Assembly (NCBI RefSeq): GCF_004683905.1
Contig: NZ_CP038438.1
Location: 1,116,001 to 1,180,000, forward strand
Direction: 5' to 3'
DNA: 64,000 nucleotides
Source: Pseudomonas fluorescens
Lineage (GTDB): Bacteria > Pseudomonadota > Gammaproteobacteria > Pseudomonadales > Pseudomonadaceae
Shown here one piece after another: positions 1 to 9,885 of the stretch; position 1 is the first letter of the stretch, and every line of letters begins with the position of its first letter. The position numbers were made by a program, and so were the translations under genes. The notes under the pieces were generated by a model that saw nothing but the letters and a program-made list of their open reading frames with translations, did no database searches and was not told the origin of the DNA.

Positions 1-207
1 GAAGCGCTGGGGGTGGACTCGGTGGAGGTCGAAGGCGATTTCGCCACGGTCGACGCTGTGCGTGCGCTGCTCGCGCAACGCGAGGGCGCCGAAGTGCTGA
101 GCGAACAGAACCTGATGTGCGCACGCAACGAAGACCTGTGCCCGCTCGACGAGCCGGTGAGCGATGGCGACGAAGTGGCGTTTTTCCCCACCGTGACCGG
201 AGGCTGA
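1..207 (+). CDS. moaD: Molybdopterin synthase small subunit MoaD (5' end cut by window)
   Basis: Only the C-terminal 68 codons are present; the reading frame is open to base 1, so the true start lies upstream. MoaD is a ubiquitin-fold sulfur carrier whose C-terminal Gly-Gly is thiocarboxylated and donates sulfur to precursor Z in molybdenum cofactor synthesis. The visible part ends in FFPTVTGG, the expected Gly-Gly terminus, and the family is about 80 residues. The stop is 3 bases before the moaE start, as expected for two subunits of one complex. An internal GTG at 13 is in frame but would cut into the fold and is not chosen. Confidence 0.93.
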   Translation, partial: EALGVDSVEVEGDFATVDAVRALLAQREGAEVLSEQNLMCARNEDLCPLDEPVSDGDEVAFFPTVTGG

Positions 208-210
208 GGC

Positions 211-663
211 ATGGCGATTCGGGTGCAGTCCACGGCGTTCGATCCCGGCGCTGAAGTCAACGCGATGCACGCGGCGAATGTCGGTGTCGGCGCGGTGGTG
301 AGTTTTGTCGGCTACGTGCGCGACTTCAACGACGGTCTGGATGTGGCGGGTATGTTCCTCGAGCATTATCCGGGCATGACCGAAAAAGCCCTTGGCAAGA
401 TCGCCGTCGAGGCCGAGCAGCGCTGGCCGCTGTTGAAGCTGGAAGTGCTGCACCGCATCGGCGCGCTGGAGCCTGGCGAGCCGATCGTGTTTGTCGGTGC
501 GGCCAGTGCCCATCGCCAGGCGGCGTTCGACGCCTGCGCCTTTGTCATGGACTACCTGAAAACCCGCGCGCCGTTCTGGAAGAAAGAAAACACCAGTGAC
601 GGCCCGCGCTGGGTCGAGGGGCGTGACAGTGATCATGCCGCTGCGGATCGCTGGAAAAAATAG
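211..663 (+). CDS. moaE: Molybdopterin synthase large (catalytic) subunit MoaE
   Basis: The 150-residue protein matches the usual MoaE length. MoaE binds two MoaD thiocarboxylates and converts precursor Z to molybdopterin. Family hallmarks are visible: the GAVVSFVGYVRDFN stretch near residues 27-40, LEHYPGM, HRIGALEPGE, and the C-terminal APFWKKE with the conserved lysines of the active site. GGAGGCTGAGGC directly precedes the ATG, and this ribosome site lies across the moaD stop, so the two genes are probably translationally coupled. A REP element follows, so this appears to be the end of the moa operon. Confidence 0.96.
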   Translation: MAIRVQSTAFDPGAEVNAMHAANVGVGAVVSFVGYVRDFNDGLDVAGMFLEHYPGMTEKALGKIAVEAEQRWPLLKLEVLHRIGALEPGEPIVFVGAASAHRQAAFDACAFVMDYLKTRAPFWKKENTSDGPRWVEGRDSDHAAADRWKK

Positions 664-688
664 TTTTTATAGCGCCTTCAAGTCCGTC

Positions 689-763
689 TTCGCGAGCAAG
701 CTCGCTCCCACATTGGATCTGTGTCGTTCCCAAATCCAATGTGGGAGCGAGCTTGCTCGCGAA
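689..763. repeat. REP doublet (REPIN), GCGAGC-AAGCTCGC family
   Basis: Two inverted copies of the arm TGTGGGAGCGAGCTTGCTCG plus CGAA face each other across a short spacer between moaE and the next gene. Each arm is itself an imperfect palindrome. This is the family A element of the window, also seen at 3716, 21165, 33925, 35554, 55687 and 63828; here the arm reads GCGAGC where most copies read GCGGGC. Confidence 0.9.
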
Positions 764-812
764 GGGGCCATCTGTAACACCAAAAACCTCGCAGACACAC
801 TCTCTTCCCTAA

Positions 813-845
813 TTGACGGCTTATACCTATAAGTCCAATATGGAT
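813..845 (+). promoter_or_regulatory. Putative promoter with overlapping palindromic operator (DauR-box-like)
   Basis: TTGACG at 813-818 and CAATAT at 836-841 are 17 bases apart and could be -35 and -10 elements for the binding-protein gene at 947; the -10 is weak. GTCCAATATGGAT at 833-845 covers the -10 and matches the palindrome in the dauB promoter (GTCCATTATGGAC, 4799-4811) at 11 of 13 positions in the same geometry. A second palindrome, CTTATACCTATAAG, occupies 820-833. Seen directly; binding by DauR is inferred. Confidence 0.5.
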
Positions 846-921
846 TTCCAAGTACAAAAAGCTTCAATCTTGCCGCTCGTAGCTCCCTGCTCCCAGCTGC
901 TCTTCTTCGTCTTGCCAAACC

Positions 922-929
922 AACAACAA
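922..929 (+). promoter_or_regulatory. Candidate Hfq/Crc (CA) motif in the translation-initiation region
   Basis: AACAACAA lies 18-25 bases upstream of the ATG at 947 and fits the AANAANAA target used by Hfq with Crc for catabolite repression in pseudomonads. It continues as AACAACAAC, three ARN triplets. The ribosome site just after it (GAGAGA) is weak. The match is seen; function is inferred. Confidence 0.45.
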
Positions 930-946
930 CCCGCGAGAGAACGAAC

Positions 947-1723
947 ATGAAGAAACTCCCCCTGATCACCGGTCTGGCCCTGAGCCTGTTGGCGTGCACC
1001 AGCTCGTTTGCCGCCGAGAAAACCCTGCGCATCGGCATCGAGGCCGCTTATCCACCGTTCGCTTCGAAAACCGACAAGGGTGAAATCGTCGGTTTCGACT
1101 ACGACATCGGCAACGCCCTGTGCGCGCAGATGAAGGTCAAGTGTGTGTGGGTCGAGGGTGAGTTCGATGGCCTGATTCCTTCGTTGAAAGTGAAGAAAAT
1201 CGACATGGCTTTGTCGTCGATGACCATCAACGAAGACCGCAAGAAGTCGGTGGATTTCACCCACAAGTACTACTTCACGTCGTCACGGCTGGTGATGAAG
1301 GAAGGCGCCACGGTCGATGACCAATACGCCAGCCTCAAGGGCAAGAGCGTCGGCGTGCAGCGCGCCACCACCACCGATCGTTATGCTACCGAGGTGTTCG
1401 AACCGAAGGGCATCAACGTCAAGCGCTACGGCAATAACGAAGAAATCTACATGGACCTGGCGGCCGGGCGGCTCGATGCGATTTTCGCCGACACCATCCC
1501 GCTGAACGATTTCCTGTCGATGCCACGCGGCAAGGGCTATGCGTTTGTCGGGCCGGAGCTGAAGGATCCGAAGTACGTGGGCGAGGGCGCGGGGATCGCG
1601 GTGCGCAAGGGCAATACCGAGCTGGTCAGCGAGTTGAACACGGCCATCGACGGGATTCGGGCGAGTGGCGAGTATCAGAAGATTTCCCAGAAGTACTTCA
1701 AGTCTGACATTTACGGCGACTGA
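947..1723 (+). CDS. Periplasmic amino-acid binding protein of an ABC transporter (ArgT/HisJ type)
   Basis: The 258-residue protein has a signal peptide ([20 protein letters not shown], cleavage likely after FAA near residue 23). It continues with the type 3 periplasmic binding fold: [15 protein letters not shown], then [11 protein letters not shown] and [18 protein letters not shown]. These are typical of lysine/arginine/ornithine or histidine binding proteins. No permease or ATPase gene is adjacent, so it may serve a transporter encoded elsewhere. It sits next to the D-arginine dau operon, transcribed toward it, and shares an operator-like palindrome with dauB, so a basic amino acid such as arginine is a reasonable ligand. 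Substrate is inferred from family and context. Confidence 0.9.
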   Translation: MKKLPLITGLALSLLACTSSFAAEKTLRIGIEAAYPPFASKTDKGEIVGFDYDIGNALCAQMKVKCVWVEGEFDGLIPSLKVKKIDMALSSMTINEDRKKSVDFTHKYYFTSSRLVMKEGATVDDQYASLKGKSVGVQRATTTDRYATEVFEPKGINVKRYGNNEEIYMDLAAGRLDAIFADTIPLNDFLSMPRGKGYAFVGPELKDPKYVGEGAGIAVRKGNTELVSELNTAIDGIRASGEYQKISQKYFKSDIYGD

Positions 1724-1732
1724 CAGCCCGCT

Positions 1733-1797
1733 ATCGCGAGCAGGCTCACTCCTACAGGGGAACGCATTCCAACTGTAGGAGTGAGCCTGCTCGCGAT
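1733..1797. repeat. REP doublet, TGTAGGAGTGAGCCTGCTCG family
   Basis: Inverted arms ATCGCGAGCAGGCTCACTCC-TACA and the reverse, separated by a short AT-poor spacer, lie between the convergent binding-protein gene and dauR. This is the second arm type (family A') of the window. It may act as the shared 3' end of the two transcripts. Confidence 0.9.
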
Positions 1798-1823
1798 GGG
1801 GCCGGAACTGCCAATGCAGATCT

Positions 1824-2450
1824 TCAGCCCTTCAATTCCTTCAAATGCTTGTACACCGTCGCCCGCCCCATGTTCAGCACATTGGCCACATAGTTCGAGG
1901 CGCTCTTGCCCTTGAACGCGCCTTCGGCGTGCAGGGCCAATACCAGTTCGCGCTTGTGATCGCGGGTCAGCAGATTCAGGCTCAGCTGCCGCTCGCGCAG
2001 CCAGGCGTGGAGGAAGGTGTTGATGCGTTCCTGCCAGTCATCGCGAAACAGTGAATCCGGCTGCGGGATCAGTTTGCTCGGCGACAGGAACAGATCCAGC
2101 GCGGCCTTGGCATTCTCGAACAGAGAAATATTCAGGTTGATGCACAGCACCGCCAGCGGCCGCTCATCGTGGTCGCGCAGCACGGTGCTCAGGCTGCGGA
2201 TTTTCTGGCCGTCCCAATTGAGCTTTTCGTACGGGCCGATGTTGCGCTCGCTGACCTCCTCGCTGAGCATGTCTTCAAGCGATGAGTCGTCGCCGATCTC
2301 GCGCTTGGACAGGTTGTTGGCGATGTAGTCGACCTTCTGCGTGCGCAGGTCGTGCAGCACCACTTCGGCGTGGGGAAAGAACAGCGTGGCGATGGCGTCG
2401 GCGATGGCACGGAAGTTATCCAGGGCCGGATCGAATTCGGGGGCGGTCAT
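1824..2450 (-). CDS. dauR: Transcriptional regulator DauR (YheO-like PAS domain plus DauR-type HTH)
   Basis: In P. aeruginosa DauR represses the dauBAR operon for D-to-L-arginine conversion and responds to D-arginine or D-lysine. The protein here has an N-terminal PAS-like YheO domain (DNFRAIADAIATLFFPHAEV onward) and a C-terminal helix-turn-helix ending SNYVANVLNMGRATVYKHLK. The start chosen is the ATG at 2448-2450 (MTAPEFD), 208 residues, because GGAG stands about 10 bases upstream. A longer in-frame start at 2543 would add 31 low-complexity residues. It is the last gene of the dauB-dauA-dauR operon, 92 bases after dauA, with a perfect hairpin in the gap. Confidence 0.87.
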   Translation of the reverse strand: MTAPEFDPALDNFRAIADAIATLFFPHAEVVLHDLRTQKVDYIANNLSKREIGDDSSLEDMLSEEVSERNIGPYEKLNWDGQKIRSLSTVLRDHDERPLAVLCINLNISLFENAKAALDLFLSPSKLIPQPDSLFRDDWQERINTFLHAWLRERQLSLNLLTRDHKRELVLALHAEGAFKGKSASNYVANVLNMGRATVYKHLKELKG

Positions 2451-2473
2451 GATTGTGGAGCTCCAGGCGGCGT

Positions 2474-2499
2474 CAGCGCCCCCGTGCACGGGGGCGCTG
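2474..2499 (-). other. Perfect 26-base palindrome (intercistronic hairpin dauA-dauR)
   Basis: CAGCGCCCCCGTG is followed immediately by its exact reverse complement. In the dauBAR transcript this makes a 10-12 bp GC-only stem with almost no loop, 24 bases before the dauR start and without a following U run. It is therefore not a standard terminator. It could stabilise the upstream dauBA mRNA, pause polymerase or lower dauR output relative to the enzymes. Confidence 0.6.
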
Positions 2500-2542
2500 C
2501 GAGTGTGCCGCAATCCGTTGGGCGCGTCATCCGCAGGGGCCA

Positions 2543-3805
<1,263 letters not shown>

Positions 3806-3820
3806 ATGGGATTTGTGGTG

Positions 3821-4765
3821 TTAGTGGGTTAAGAGATAAACCGCATTCGCCAGCGCAATGTCTTCCAGGCCCAGGCCGATTGAACGGAAAAATACGTGAC
3901 GGTCGTAATCAGGGCGCGGCACTTTCTCGCTGAGCAGGTCGGCGAGGTCACCGACAATCGCAGACTTGTCCCAGCCATGCTGCTCGGTCGCGATCAACAT
4001 CTCACCGGCCGAGCCCGGCGTGGTCAGCCGATAGTCACAGAACACTTGCATGTCGCTCAGGCTCTGCGGCGGCACCTCATGGGCGCGTGGCGCGTTGGTG
4101 CTGATCGAGGTGATCAGCGCCGGTTTGCTCAAGCTGGCCGGGTCGATCACTGGGCCGGCGGACGAGGTGCAGAGCATGATCACGTCCGCGTCTATGAGGG
4201 CGACATCGCGGCTGTCGGCAATCTTCACCCCCGGGTAGATCTCTTTCAGCAGCGCCCGGGTTTCAGCGTCTTCCGACAGGCTCGGCGAATACACGCTGAT
4301 GTTCTGCCAGTCGCGCAGACCTTTCACGTAATGCAGATGCGCCTGAGCAACCTTGCCGCTGCCGATGATCGCCAGCCGTTGGGCATTCAGCGGGGCGAGG
4401 GCATCGACAGCAACGGCGGTGGTCGCTGCAGTGCGTGCGCTGGTCAGCTCGCCGGCATCGCAAAGCAACAGCGGTTGGCCGGTTTTCATCGACATCAATA
4501 GGGTCCACGCCGTGACCAGTGGCCCTTGCTCGCGGACGATGTACGGCGAGGTCTTGACCCCGTACACGCCATCCTCGGCCAGCACCCCCAGATAATTGAT
4601 GAAGTCGCCGGCGCCCTGCGGAAACTCCACCAGTTGCTGCGCCGGTTGCACGGCGTGGCCGGCGGCGAGGTCGCGGAACAGTTTGCGCAGGATCTGCGGC
4701 ACGTCGATGCGCGCCAGCAGCTCGCGGGCCTGGGTGTGGTCGATCACGTAGGGTGTACTGGACAT
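3821..4765 (-). CDS. dauB: L-arginine dehydrogenase (NAD(P)H-dependent) DauB, ornithine cyclodeaminase/mu-crystallin family
   Basis: In the two-step racemization of arginine, DauB reductively aminates 2-ketoarginine from DauA to L-arginine. The fold is that of ornithine cyclodeaminases. A Rossmann motif IIGSGKVAQAHL lies near the middle, LLCDAGELTSARTAATTAVA is the family substrate-loop signature, and VIMLCTSSAGPVI follows. The chosen start is the ATG at 4763-4765 (MSSTPYVIDH), 314 residues, with GGAGCCTGAC before it. An upstream ATG at 4804 lies inside the predicted promoter palindrome and is rejected. It is the first gene of the operon. Confidence 0.87.
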   Translation of the reverse strand: MSSTPYVIDHTQARELLARIDVPQILRKLFRDLAAGHAVQPAQQLVEFPQGAGDFINYLGVLAEDGVYGVKTSPYIVREQGPLVTAWTLLMSMKTGQPLLLCDAGELTSARTAATTAVAVDALAPLNAQRLAIIGSGKVAQAHLHYVKGLRDWQNISVYSPSLSEDAETRALLKEIYPGVKIADSRDVALIDADVIMLCTSSAGPVIDPASLSKPALITSISTNAPRAHEVPPQSLSDMQVFCDYRLTTPGSAGEMLIATEQHGWDKSAIVGDLADLLSEKVPRPDYDRHVFFRSIGLGLEDIALANAVYLLTH

Positions 4766-4798
4766 GTCAGGCTCCGCGGTCTGGATATAAACTAATTT

Positions 4799-4830
4799 GT
4801 CCATTATGGACTTTTAGTTGTCTATCGCAA
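4799..4830 (-). promoter_or_regulatory. dauB promoter with palindromic operator over the -10
   Basis: On the minus strand TTGCGA (4825-4830) and CATAAT (4803-4808) are 16 bases apart, a good sigma70 promoter. The 13-base palindrome GTCCATTATGGAC at 4799-4811 covers the -10 exactly, the position expected for a repressor site. DauR is the obvious candidate. A near copy stands at 833-845. Confidence 0.65.
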
Positions 4831-4852
4831 GCGCCTGTTGAAAACGCCGGGC

Positions 4853-4888
4853 AAAAAAAAGCGCAGTCCGTTGCCGGCTGCGCTTTTT
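4853..4888 (-). terminator. Rho-independent terminator of rhlB
   Basis: The stem AAAAAGCGCAG / CTGCGCTTTTT has an 11-base loop. Reading the minus strand, it is followed by eight T, just 14 bases after the rhlB stop. It separates rhlB from the dauB promoter. Confidence 0.88.
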
Positions 4889-4902
4889 GCGTTACGGGGC
4901 GC

Positions 4903-6375
4903 TTACTGCGGCTGCGGACGCTTGCGCTCAACAGCGCGCAACAGGTGCGTCGGCGGTGTTTCGCAGCTGATCTTGCGACCGAGTTTCTCTTCGATCGACG
5001 GCAGTTGGTAGGAGTCGTCCTCGCCGGCGAAGCTGATCGACACGCCGTCAGCGCCCGCGCGACCGGTGCGGCCGATGCGGTGCACGTAGTCGTCCGGCAC
5101 TTCCGGCAGGGTGAAGTTGATCACGTGGCTGATGCCGTCGATGTGGATGCCGCGACCGGCGACATCGGTGGCCACCAGCACGCGGATCTTTCCTTCGCGG
5201 AAGCCTTCCAGGGTCTTGATGCGCTTGTGCTGCGGCACGTCGCCGGACAGCTGCGCGGCGTTGATGCCGTCGCGCACCAGGCGTTCTTCGATGCGGCGCA
5301 CTTCATCCTTGCGGTTGGCGAAGACGATCACGCGCTCCCAGCCGTTATCGTTGACCAGGTTGTAGAGCAGTTTGTATTTGTCAGCCGCGGCCACGGCATA
5401 GATGTGCTGCTCGACGTTTTCGTTGGCCACGTTGGTGATTTCGATTTCGACGATTGCCGGATCGGTGGTCCATTGCTTGGCCAGGTTCATCACGTCTTCG
5501 GTGAAGGTCGCGGAGAACAGCAGGGTCTGACGCTCGGACTTCGGCGGGGTCTGGCGAATGATCTGCCGCACTTGCGGGATGAAGCCCATGTCGAGCATGC
5601 GGTCGGCTTCGTCCAGCACCATCACTTCGACCATGTCCAGGTGCACGTCGCCGCGCTGGTTGAAGTCGAGCAGACGGCCCGGGGTGGCGACGAGGATGTC
5701 GCAGTGGCGCGCTTCGAGGTGCTTGAGCTGCTTGTCGAAGTCCATGCCGCCAACGAACGTCATGACGTTGAGGCCGGTGTACTTGGTCAGGTCGGCAGCA
5801 TCCTTGGCGATCTGCACCACCAGCTCACGGGTCGGCGCGATGATCAGTGCACGGGGTTCACCCATGTAGCGTTCTTTCGGCGGCGGCGTCTGCAGCAACT
5901 GAGTGATGATCGAGATCAGGAACGCGGCGGTCTTGCCGGTACCGGTCTGCGCGCGGCCGATGGCGTCTTTGCCGGCGAGGGTGAAACCCAGCACCTGCGC
6001 CTGGATCGGCGTGCAGTACGGGAAGCCCAGGTCCTGGATGGCGTGCATCAGTTCCGGAGCGAGCTTGAAATCGTGAAAGCGGGTTTTGCCTTCCTGGGGT
6101 TCGACAACGAAATCTTCGAGTTTCCAGGGAATGACCGGTGCCTTGGGCTTCGGTTCGCGGCGCGGCCGGGGTGGTTTCGGCGCTTCGGCGCGGACCGGTT
6201 CGGTAGCGACGGCAGGTTGCGGCTCAGGCTGGGGTGTCGCTACCGGAGCCGGACGTTCAGCCTTGGGCACATCGCTGCGAGGGCCGGGGGCGTGCGACGG
6301 CGCACTGGGGACTGGCGCGAGCTGCTCAGCCTCGCTTTTACCGAACATTTTCTTGAGTGCTTTGAGCACGGTCAT
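4903..6375 (-). CDS. rhlB: DEAD-box ATP-dependent RNA helicase RhlB
   Basis: RhlB unwinds RNA for the RNase E degradosome. All helicase motifs are visible in the 490-residue protein: AQTGTGKT (Walker A), [18 protein letters not shown] (DEAD), LFSATF (SAT), VATDVAGRG and [10 protein letters not shown]. The first 110 residues are a proline/alanine-rich, basic-acidic mixed linker absent from the enterobacterial protein, typical of Pseudomonas RhlB. The C-terminus is short ([11 protein letters not shown]). It stands 96 bases after an esterase gene on the same strand and ends in its own terminator. In Pseudomonas synteny rhlB is next to the dau genes. Confidence 0.94.
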   Translation of the reverse strand: MTVLKALKKMFGKSEAEQLAPVPSAPSHAPGPRSDVPKAERPAPVATPQPEPQPAVATEPVRAEAPKPPRPRREPKPKAPVIPWKLEDFVVEPQEGKTRFHDFKLAPELMHAIQDLGFPYCTPIQAQVLGFTLAGKDAIGRAQTGTGKTAAFLISIITQLLQTPPPKERYMGEPRALIIAPTRELVVQIAKDAADLTKYTGLNVMTFVGGMDFDKQLKHLEARHCDILVATPGRLLDFNQRGDVHLDMVEVMVLDEADRMLDMGFIPQVRQIIRQTPPKSERQTLLFSATFTEDVMNLAKQWTTDPAIVEIEITNVANENVEQHIYAVAAADKYKLLYNLVNDNGWERVIVFANRKDEVRRIEERLVRDGINAAQLSGDVPQHKRIKTLEGFREGKIRVLVATDVAGRGIHIDGISHVINFTLPEVPDDYVHRIGRTGRAGADGVSISFAGEDDSYQLPSIEEKLGRKISCETPPTHLLRAVERKRPQPQ

Positions 6376-6471
6376 CTCATCAATTGGTTAAGGAATGTAC
6401 GCCGGCCAGTGTAATGCAAGAAACGGGCGCGGCGTAGTGGGATGATCAAAGGGGCGATGCAGCTGAAACGA

Positions 6472-7155
<684 letters not shown>

Positions 7156-7263
7156 TCAATAAGTGCGTGATTGAGGTGCGCGTCCGGTCGATCCGTTAAG
7201 AAGATGTCGCAAGGCTACAAGTTTTGCTATTGACCTGTCGCGCAATCGCTTCAGCAGGCGGTG

Positions 7264-7279
7264 TGGTACGGGCTTTGCT
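7264..7279 (+). promoter_or_regulatory. Candidate sigma54 (RpoN) promoter for aapJQMP
   Basis: TGGTACGGGCTTTGCT has the GG (7265-7266) and GC (7277-7278) dinucleotides with exactly 10 bases between, and matches TGGCACG-N4-TTGCW except one base. RpoN control of amino-acid transporters is common in Pseudomonas. It is about 320 bases from the aapJ start, so an additional proximal promoter is possible. Confidence 0.5.
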
Positions 7280-7571
7280 ATGGAGGATTCTGTACGAAGC
7301 GTCCTACGCCTTGCGGTAACACTATCAGTGTACGTCTTGCGACGGGATTGCAAAGAATCCGGTGATGGATGTTCGCCGATGGCCGCTACGGGCAAAGCGA
7401 ACGTGAAAGGGCTACAGCCCGTTCGGCCGATTGGTGAGAAGTGAGTTGTCCATGATGTGGATTTTCTCCTACTAGACTCATAGCGAAGGTCTTACGTCGG
7501 TTGACCCCAAAAAAAGCCAACACGGGTCAACAACGCCTCAAAAGGGTGCGACTGGACTCAAGCTCCGACAC

Positions 7572-7586
7572 AACAAGAGCAAAACT
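7572..7586 (+). promoter_or_regulatory. A-rich (ARN)n tract next to the aapJ ribosome site: candidate Hfq/Crc site
   Basis: AAC-AAG-AGC-AAA gives four consecutive ARN triplets at 7572-7583, ending a few bases before TGGAGG, the aapJ Shine-Dalgarno. Hfq bound here with Crc would block ribosome access. AapJ is a known Crc-responsive protein in P. putida (from memory), consistent with this reading. Confidence 0.5.
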
Positions 7587-7596
7587 GGAGGTTTGA

Positions 7597-8628
7597 ATGA
7601 AGATGTTGAAATCCACTCTGGCGGTCGTGACTGCAGCAGCAGTACTCGGCGTCAGCGGGTTCGCTCAGGCGGGTGCAACCCTGGATGCCGTGCAGAAGAA
7701 AGGTTTCGTGCAATGTGGCGTGAGCGACGGTCTGCCGGGTTTCTCGGTGCCGGACGCTTCGGGCAAGATCCTCGGGATCGACGCTGACGTCTGCCGCGCT
7801 GTGGCCGCTGCCGTATTCGGCGACGCCAACAAGGTCAAGTTCAGCCAGTTGAACGCCAAGGAGCGCTTCACCGCGCTGCAGTCCGGCGAAATCGACCTGC
7901 TCTCGCGCAACACCACCATGACCAGTTCGCGTGACGCCGGCATGGGTCTGAAATTCCCGGGCTTCATCACTTACTACGACGGCGTGGGCTTCCTGGCCAA
8001 CAACAAGCTGGGCGTGAAAAGTGCCAAGGAACTGGACGGTGCAACCATCTGCATCCAGGCCGGTACCACCACCGAACTGAACGTCTCCGACTACTTCCGC
8101 GCCAACGGCCTGAAGTACACCCCGATCACTTTCGACACCTCCGATGAAAGCGCCAAGTCGCTGGAATCCGGTCGTTGCGACGTGCTGACCTCCGACAAGT
8201 CGCAGCTGTACGCACAGCGCAGCAAACTGGCTTCGCCAAAAGACTACGTGGTACTGCCGGAAACCATCTCCAAAGAACCACTGGGCCCGGTCGTGCGTAA
8301 CGGCGACGACGAGTGGCTGGCGATCGTTCGCTGGGTTGGCTACGCGCTGCTGAACACTGAAGAAGCCGGCGTGACGTCGAAAAACGTGCTGGAAGAAGCC
8401 AAATCCACCAAGAACCCGGACGTCGCTCGTCTGCTGGGTGCTGACGGTGAATACGGCAAGGACCTGAAACTGCCGAAGGACTGGGTTGTGAAAATCGTTT
8501 CGCAGGTCGGTAACTACGGTGAAATCTTCGAGAAAAACCTCGGCAAGAGCACTCCGCTGGAAATCGACCGTGGCCTGAACGCGCTGTGGACCAACGGCGG
8601 CATTCAGTACGCACCACCAGTGCGCTAA
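7597..8628 (+). CDS. aapJ: General L-amino-acid ABC transporter, periplasmic binding protein AapJ
   Basis: The 343-residue protein has a clear signal peptide (MKMLKSTLAVVTAAAVLGVS, cleaved after FAQA) and the AapJ/BztA type fold, longer than the usual 260-residue binding proteins. VQCGVSDGLPGFSVPD, GIDADVCRAVAAAVFGD and the glutamate/aspartate-family stretch LLSRNTTMTSSRD are visible. It captures a broad range of L-amino acids for AapQMP. TGGAGG precedes the ATG. First gene of aapJQMP; a small GC-rich hairpin (CCGGCGGG region, about 8641-8660) lies between it and aapQ and could limit readthrough, which would favour excess binding protein. Confidence 0.95.
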   Translation: MKMLKSTLAVVTAAAVLGVSGFAQAGATLDAVQKKGFVQCGVSDGLPGFSVPDASGKILGIDADVCRAVAAAVFGDANKVKFSQLNAKERFTALQSGEIDLLSRNTTMTSSRDAGMGLKFPGFITYYDGVGFLANNKLGVKSAKELDGATICIQAGTTTELNVSDYFRANGLKYTPITFDTSDESAKSLESGRCDVLTSDKSQLYAQRSKLASPKDYVVLPETISKEPLGPVVRNGDDEWLAIVRWVGYALLNTEEAGVTSKNVLEEAKSTKNPDVARLLGADGEYGKDLKLPKDWVVKIVSQVGNYGEIFEKNLGKSTPLEIDRGLNALWTNGGIQYAPPVR

Positions 8629-8693
8629 TGGTTCTATCACCCGGCGGGCCAACCGCCGGGTGATGTTCTGTTCCATTTCTTCCGGGGCACTTC

Positions 8694-9875
8694 ATGCAAA
8701 ATTCAATCGGCGCACCAAAGCAGAGGCTCAGCCTCAGCGATCCGCGAGTGCGTGCGTGGCTGTTTCAGATCATCACCGTCGTGGCGGTGGTCGCCATGGG
8801 CTGGTATCTGTTCGATAACACCCAGACCAACCTGCAACACCGGGGCATTACCTCCGGTTTCAGCTTTCTGGAGCGCAGTGCCGGGTTCGGCATCGCTCAG
8901 CACCTGATCTCCTACACCGAAGCGGACAGTTACGCTCGGGTGTTCGTGATCGGCCTGCTCAACACCCTGTTGGTGACCTTCATCGGCGTGATCCTGGCGA
9001 CCCTGCTGGGCTTCATCATCGGTGTGGCGCGGCTGTCGCCGAATTGGATCATCAGCAAACTGGCGACCGTGTACGTGGAAGTGTTCCGCAACATTCCGCC
9101 GCTGCTGCAGATCCTGTTCTGGTACTTCGCGGTATTCCTGACCATGCCGGGACCGCGCAACAGCCACAACTTCGGCGACACCTTCTTCGTCAGCAGCCGG
9201 GGCCTGAACATGCCGGCCGCGCAAATGGCTGACGGCTTCTGGGCGTTCTTCATCAGTGTGGTGCTGGCCATCGTCGCCATCGTGCTGATGTGCCGCTGGG
9301 CCAACAAGCGTTTCGAAGACACCGGCGTACCGTTTCACAAGTTCTGGACCGGCCTGGCTATCCTGCTGGTGATCCCGACCTTGTGCGCGCTGATCTTCGG
9401 TGCCCCCCTGCACTGGGAAATGCCGCAACTCAAGGGTTTCAACTTCGTCGGTGGCTGGGTGCTGATCCCGGAACTGCTGGCGCTGACCCTCGCCCTGACC
9501 GTGTACACCGCAGCGTTCATCGCGGAAATCGTCCGTTCGGGGATCAAGTCGGTCAGCCATGGCCAGACCGAAGCGGCGCGTTCGCTCGGCCTGCGCAACG
9601 GCCCGACCCTGCGCAAGGTGATCATTCCGCAAGCCTTGCGAGTGATCATTCCGCCGCTGACCAGCCAATACCTGAACCTGGCGAAGAACTCGTCGCTGGC
9701 CGCCGGTATCGGTTATCCGGAAATGGTTTCGCTGTTCGCCGGCACCGTGCTCAACCAGACCGGTCAGGCGATCGAAGTCATTGCCATCACCATGAGCGTG
9801 TACCTGGCGATCAGTATCAGCATTTCCCTGCTGATGAACTGGTACAACAAGCGCATTGCGCTGATCGAGCGGTGA
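8694..9875 (+). CDS. aapQ: Amino-acid ABC transporter permease AapQ
   Basis: A 393-residue inner-membrane permease. The first hydrophobic segment is at about residues 18-40, followed by a long non-cytoplasmic insertion, which is characteristic of AapQ and explains the length. The C-terminal half carries the ABC permease contact loop EAARSLGLRNGPTLRKVIIP, with the family EAA-x3-G pattern. Works with AapM as a heterodimer driven by AapP. Spacing to aapM is 10 bases, consistent with one transcript. Confidence 0.95.
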   Translation: MQNSIGAPKQRLSLSDPRVRAWLFQIITVVAVVAMGWYLFDNTQTNLQHRGITSGFSFLERSAGFGIAQHLISYTEADSYARVFVIGLLNTLLVTFIGVILATLLGFIIGVARLSPNWIISKLATVYVEVFRNIPPLLQILFWYFAVFLTMPGPRNSHNFGDTFFVSSRGLNMPAAQMADGFWAFFISVVLAIVAIVLMCRWANKRFEDTGVPFHKFWTGLAILLVIPTLCALIFGAPLHWEMPQLKGFNFVGGWVLIPELLALTLALTVYTAAFIAEIVRSGIKSVSHGQTEAARSLGLRNGPTLRKVIIPQALRVIIPPLTSQYLNLAKNSSLAAGIGYPEMVSLFAGTVLNQTGQAIEVIAITMSVYLAISISISLLMNWYNKRIALIER

Positions 9876-9885
9876 GGAAACGCGC

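Noticed and set aside
4753..6414. A 553-codon plus-strand frame opposite rhlB
   Set aside because: Antisense shadow of a proven helicase gene; no family features.
7156..7395. A 79-codon minus-strand frame upstream of the esterase
   Set aside because: Arg/Ser-rich translation without motif or ribosome site; lies across the sigma54-like promoter.
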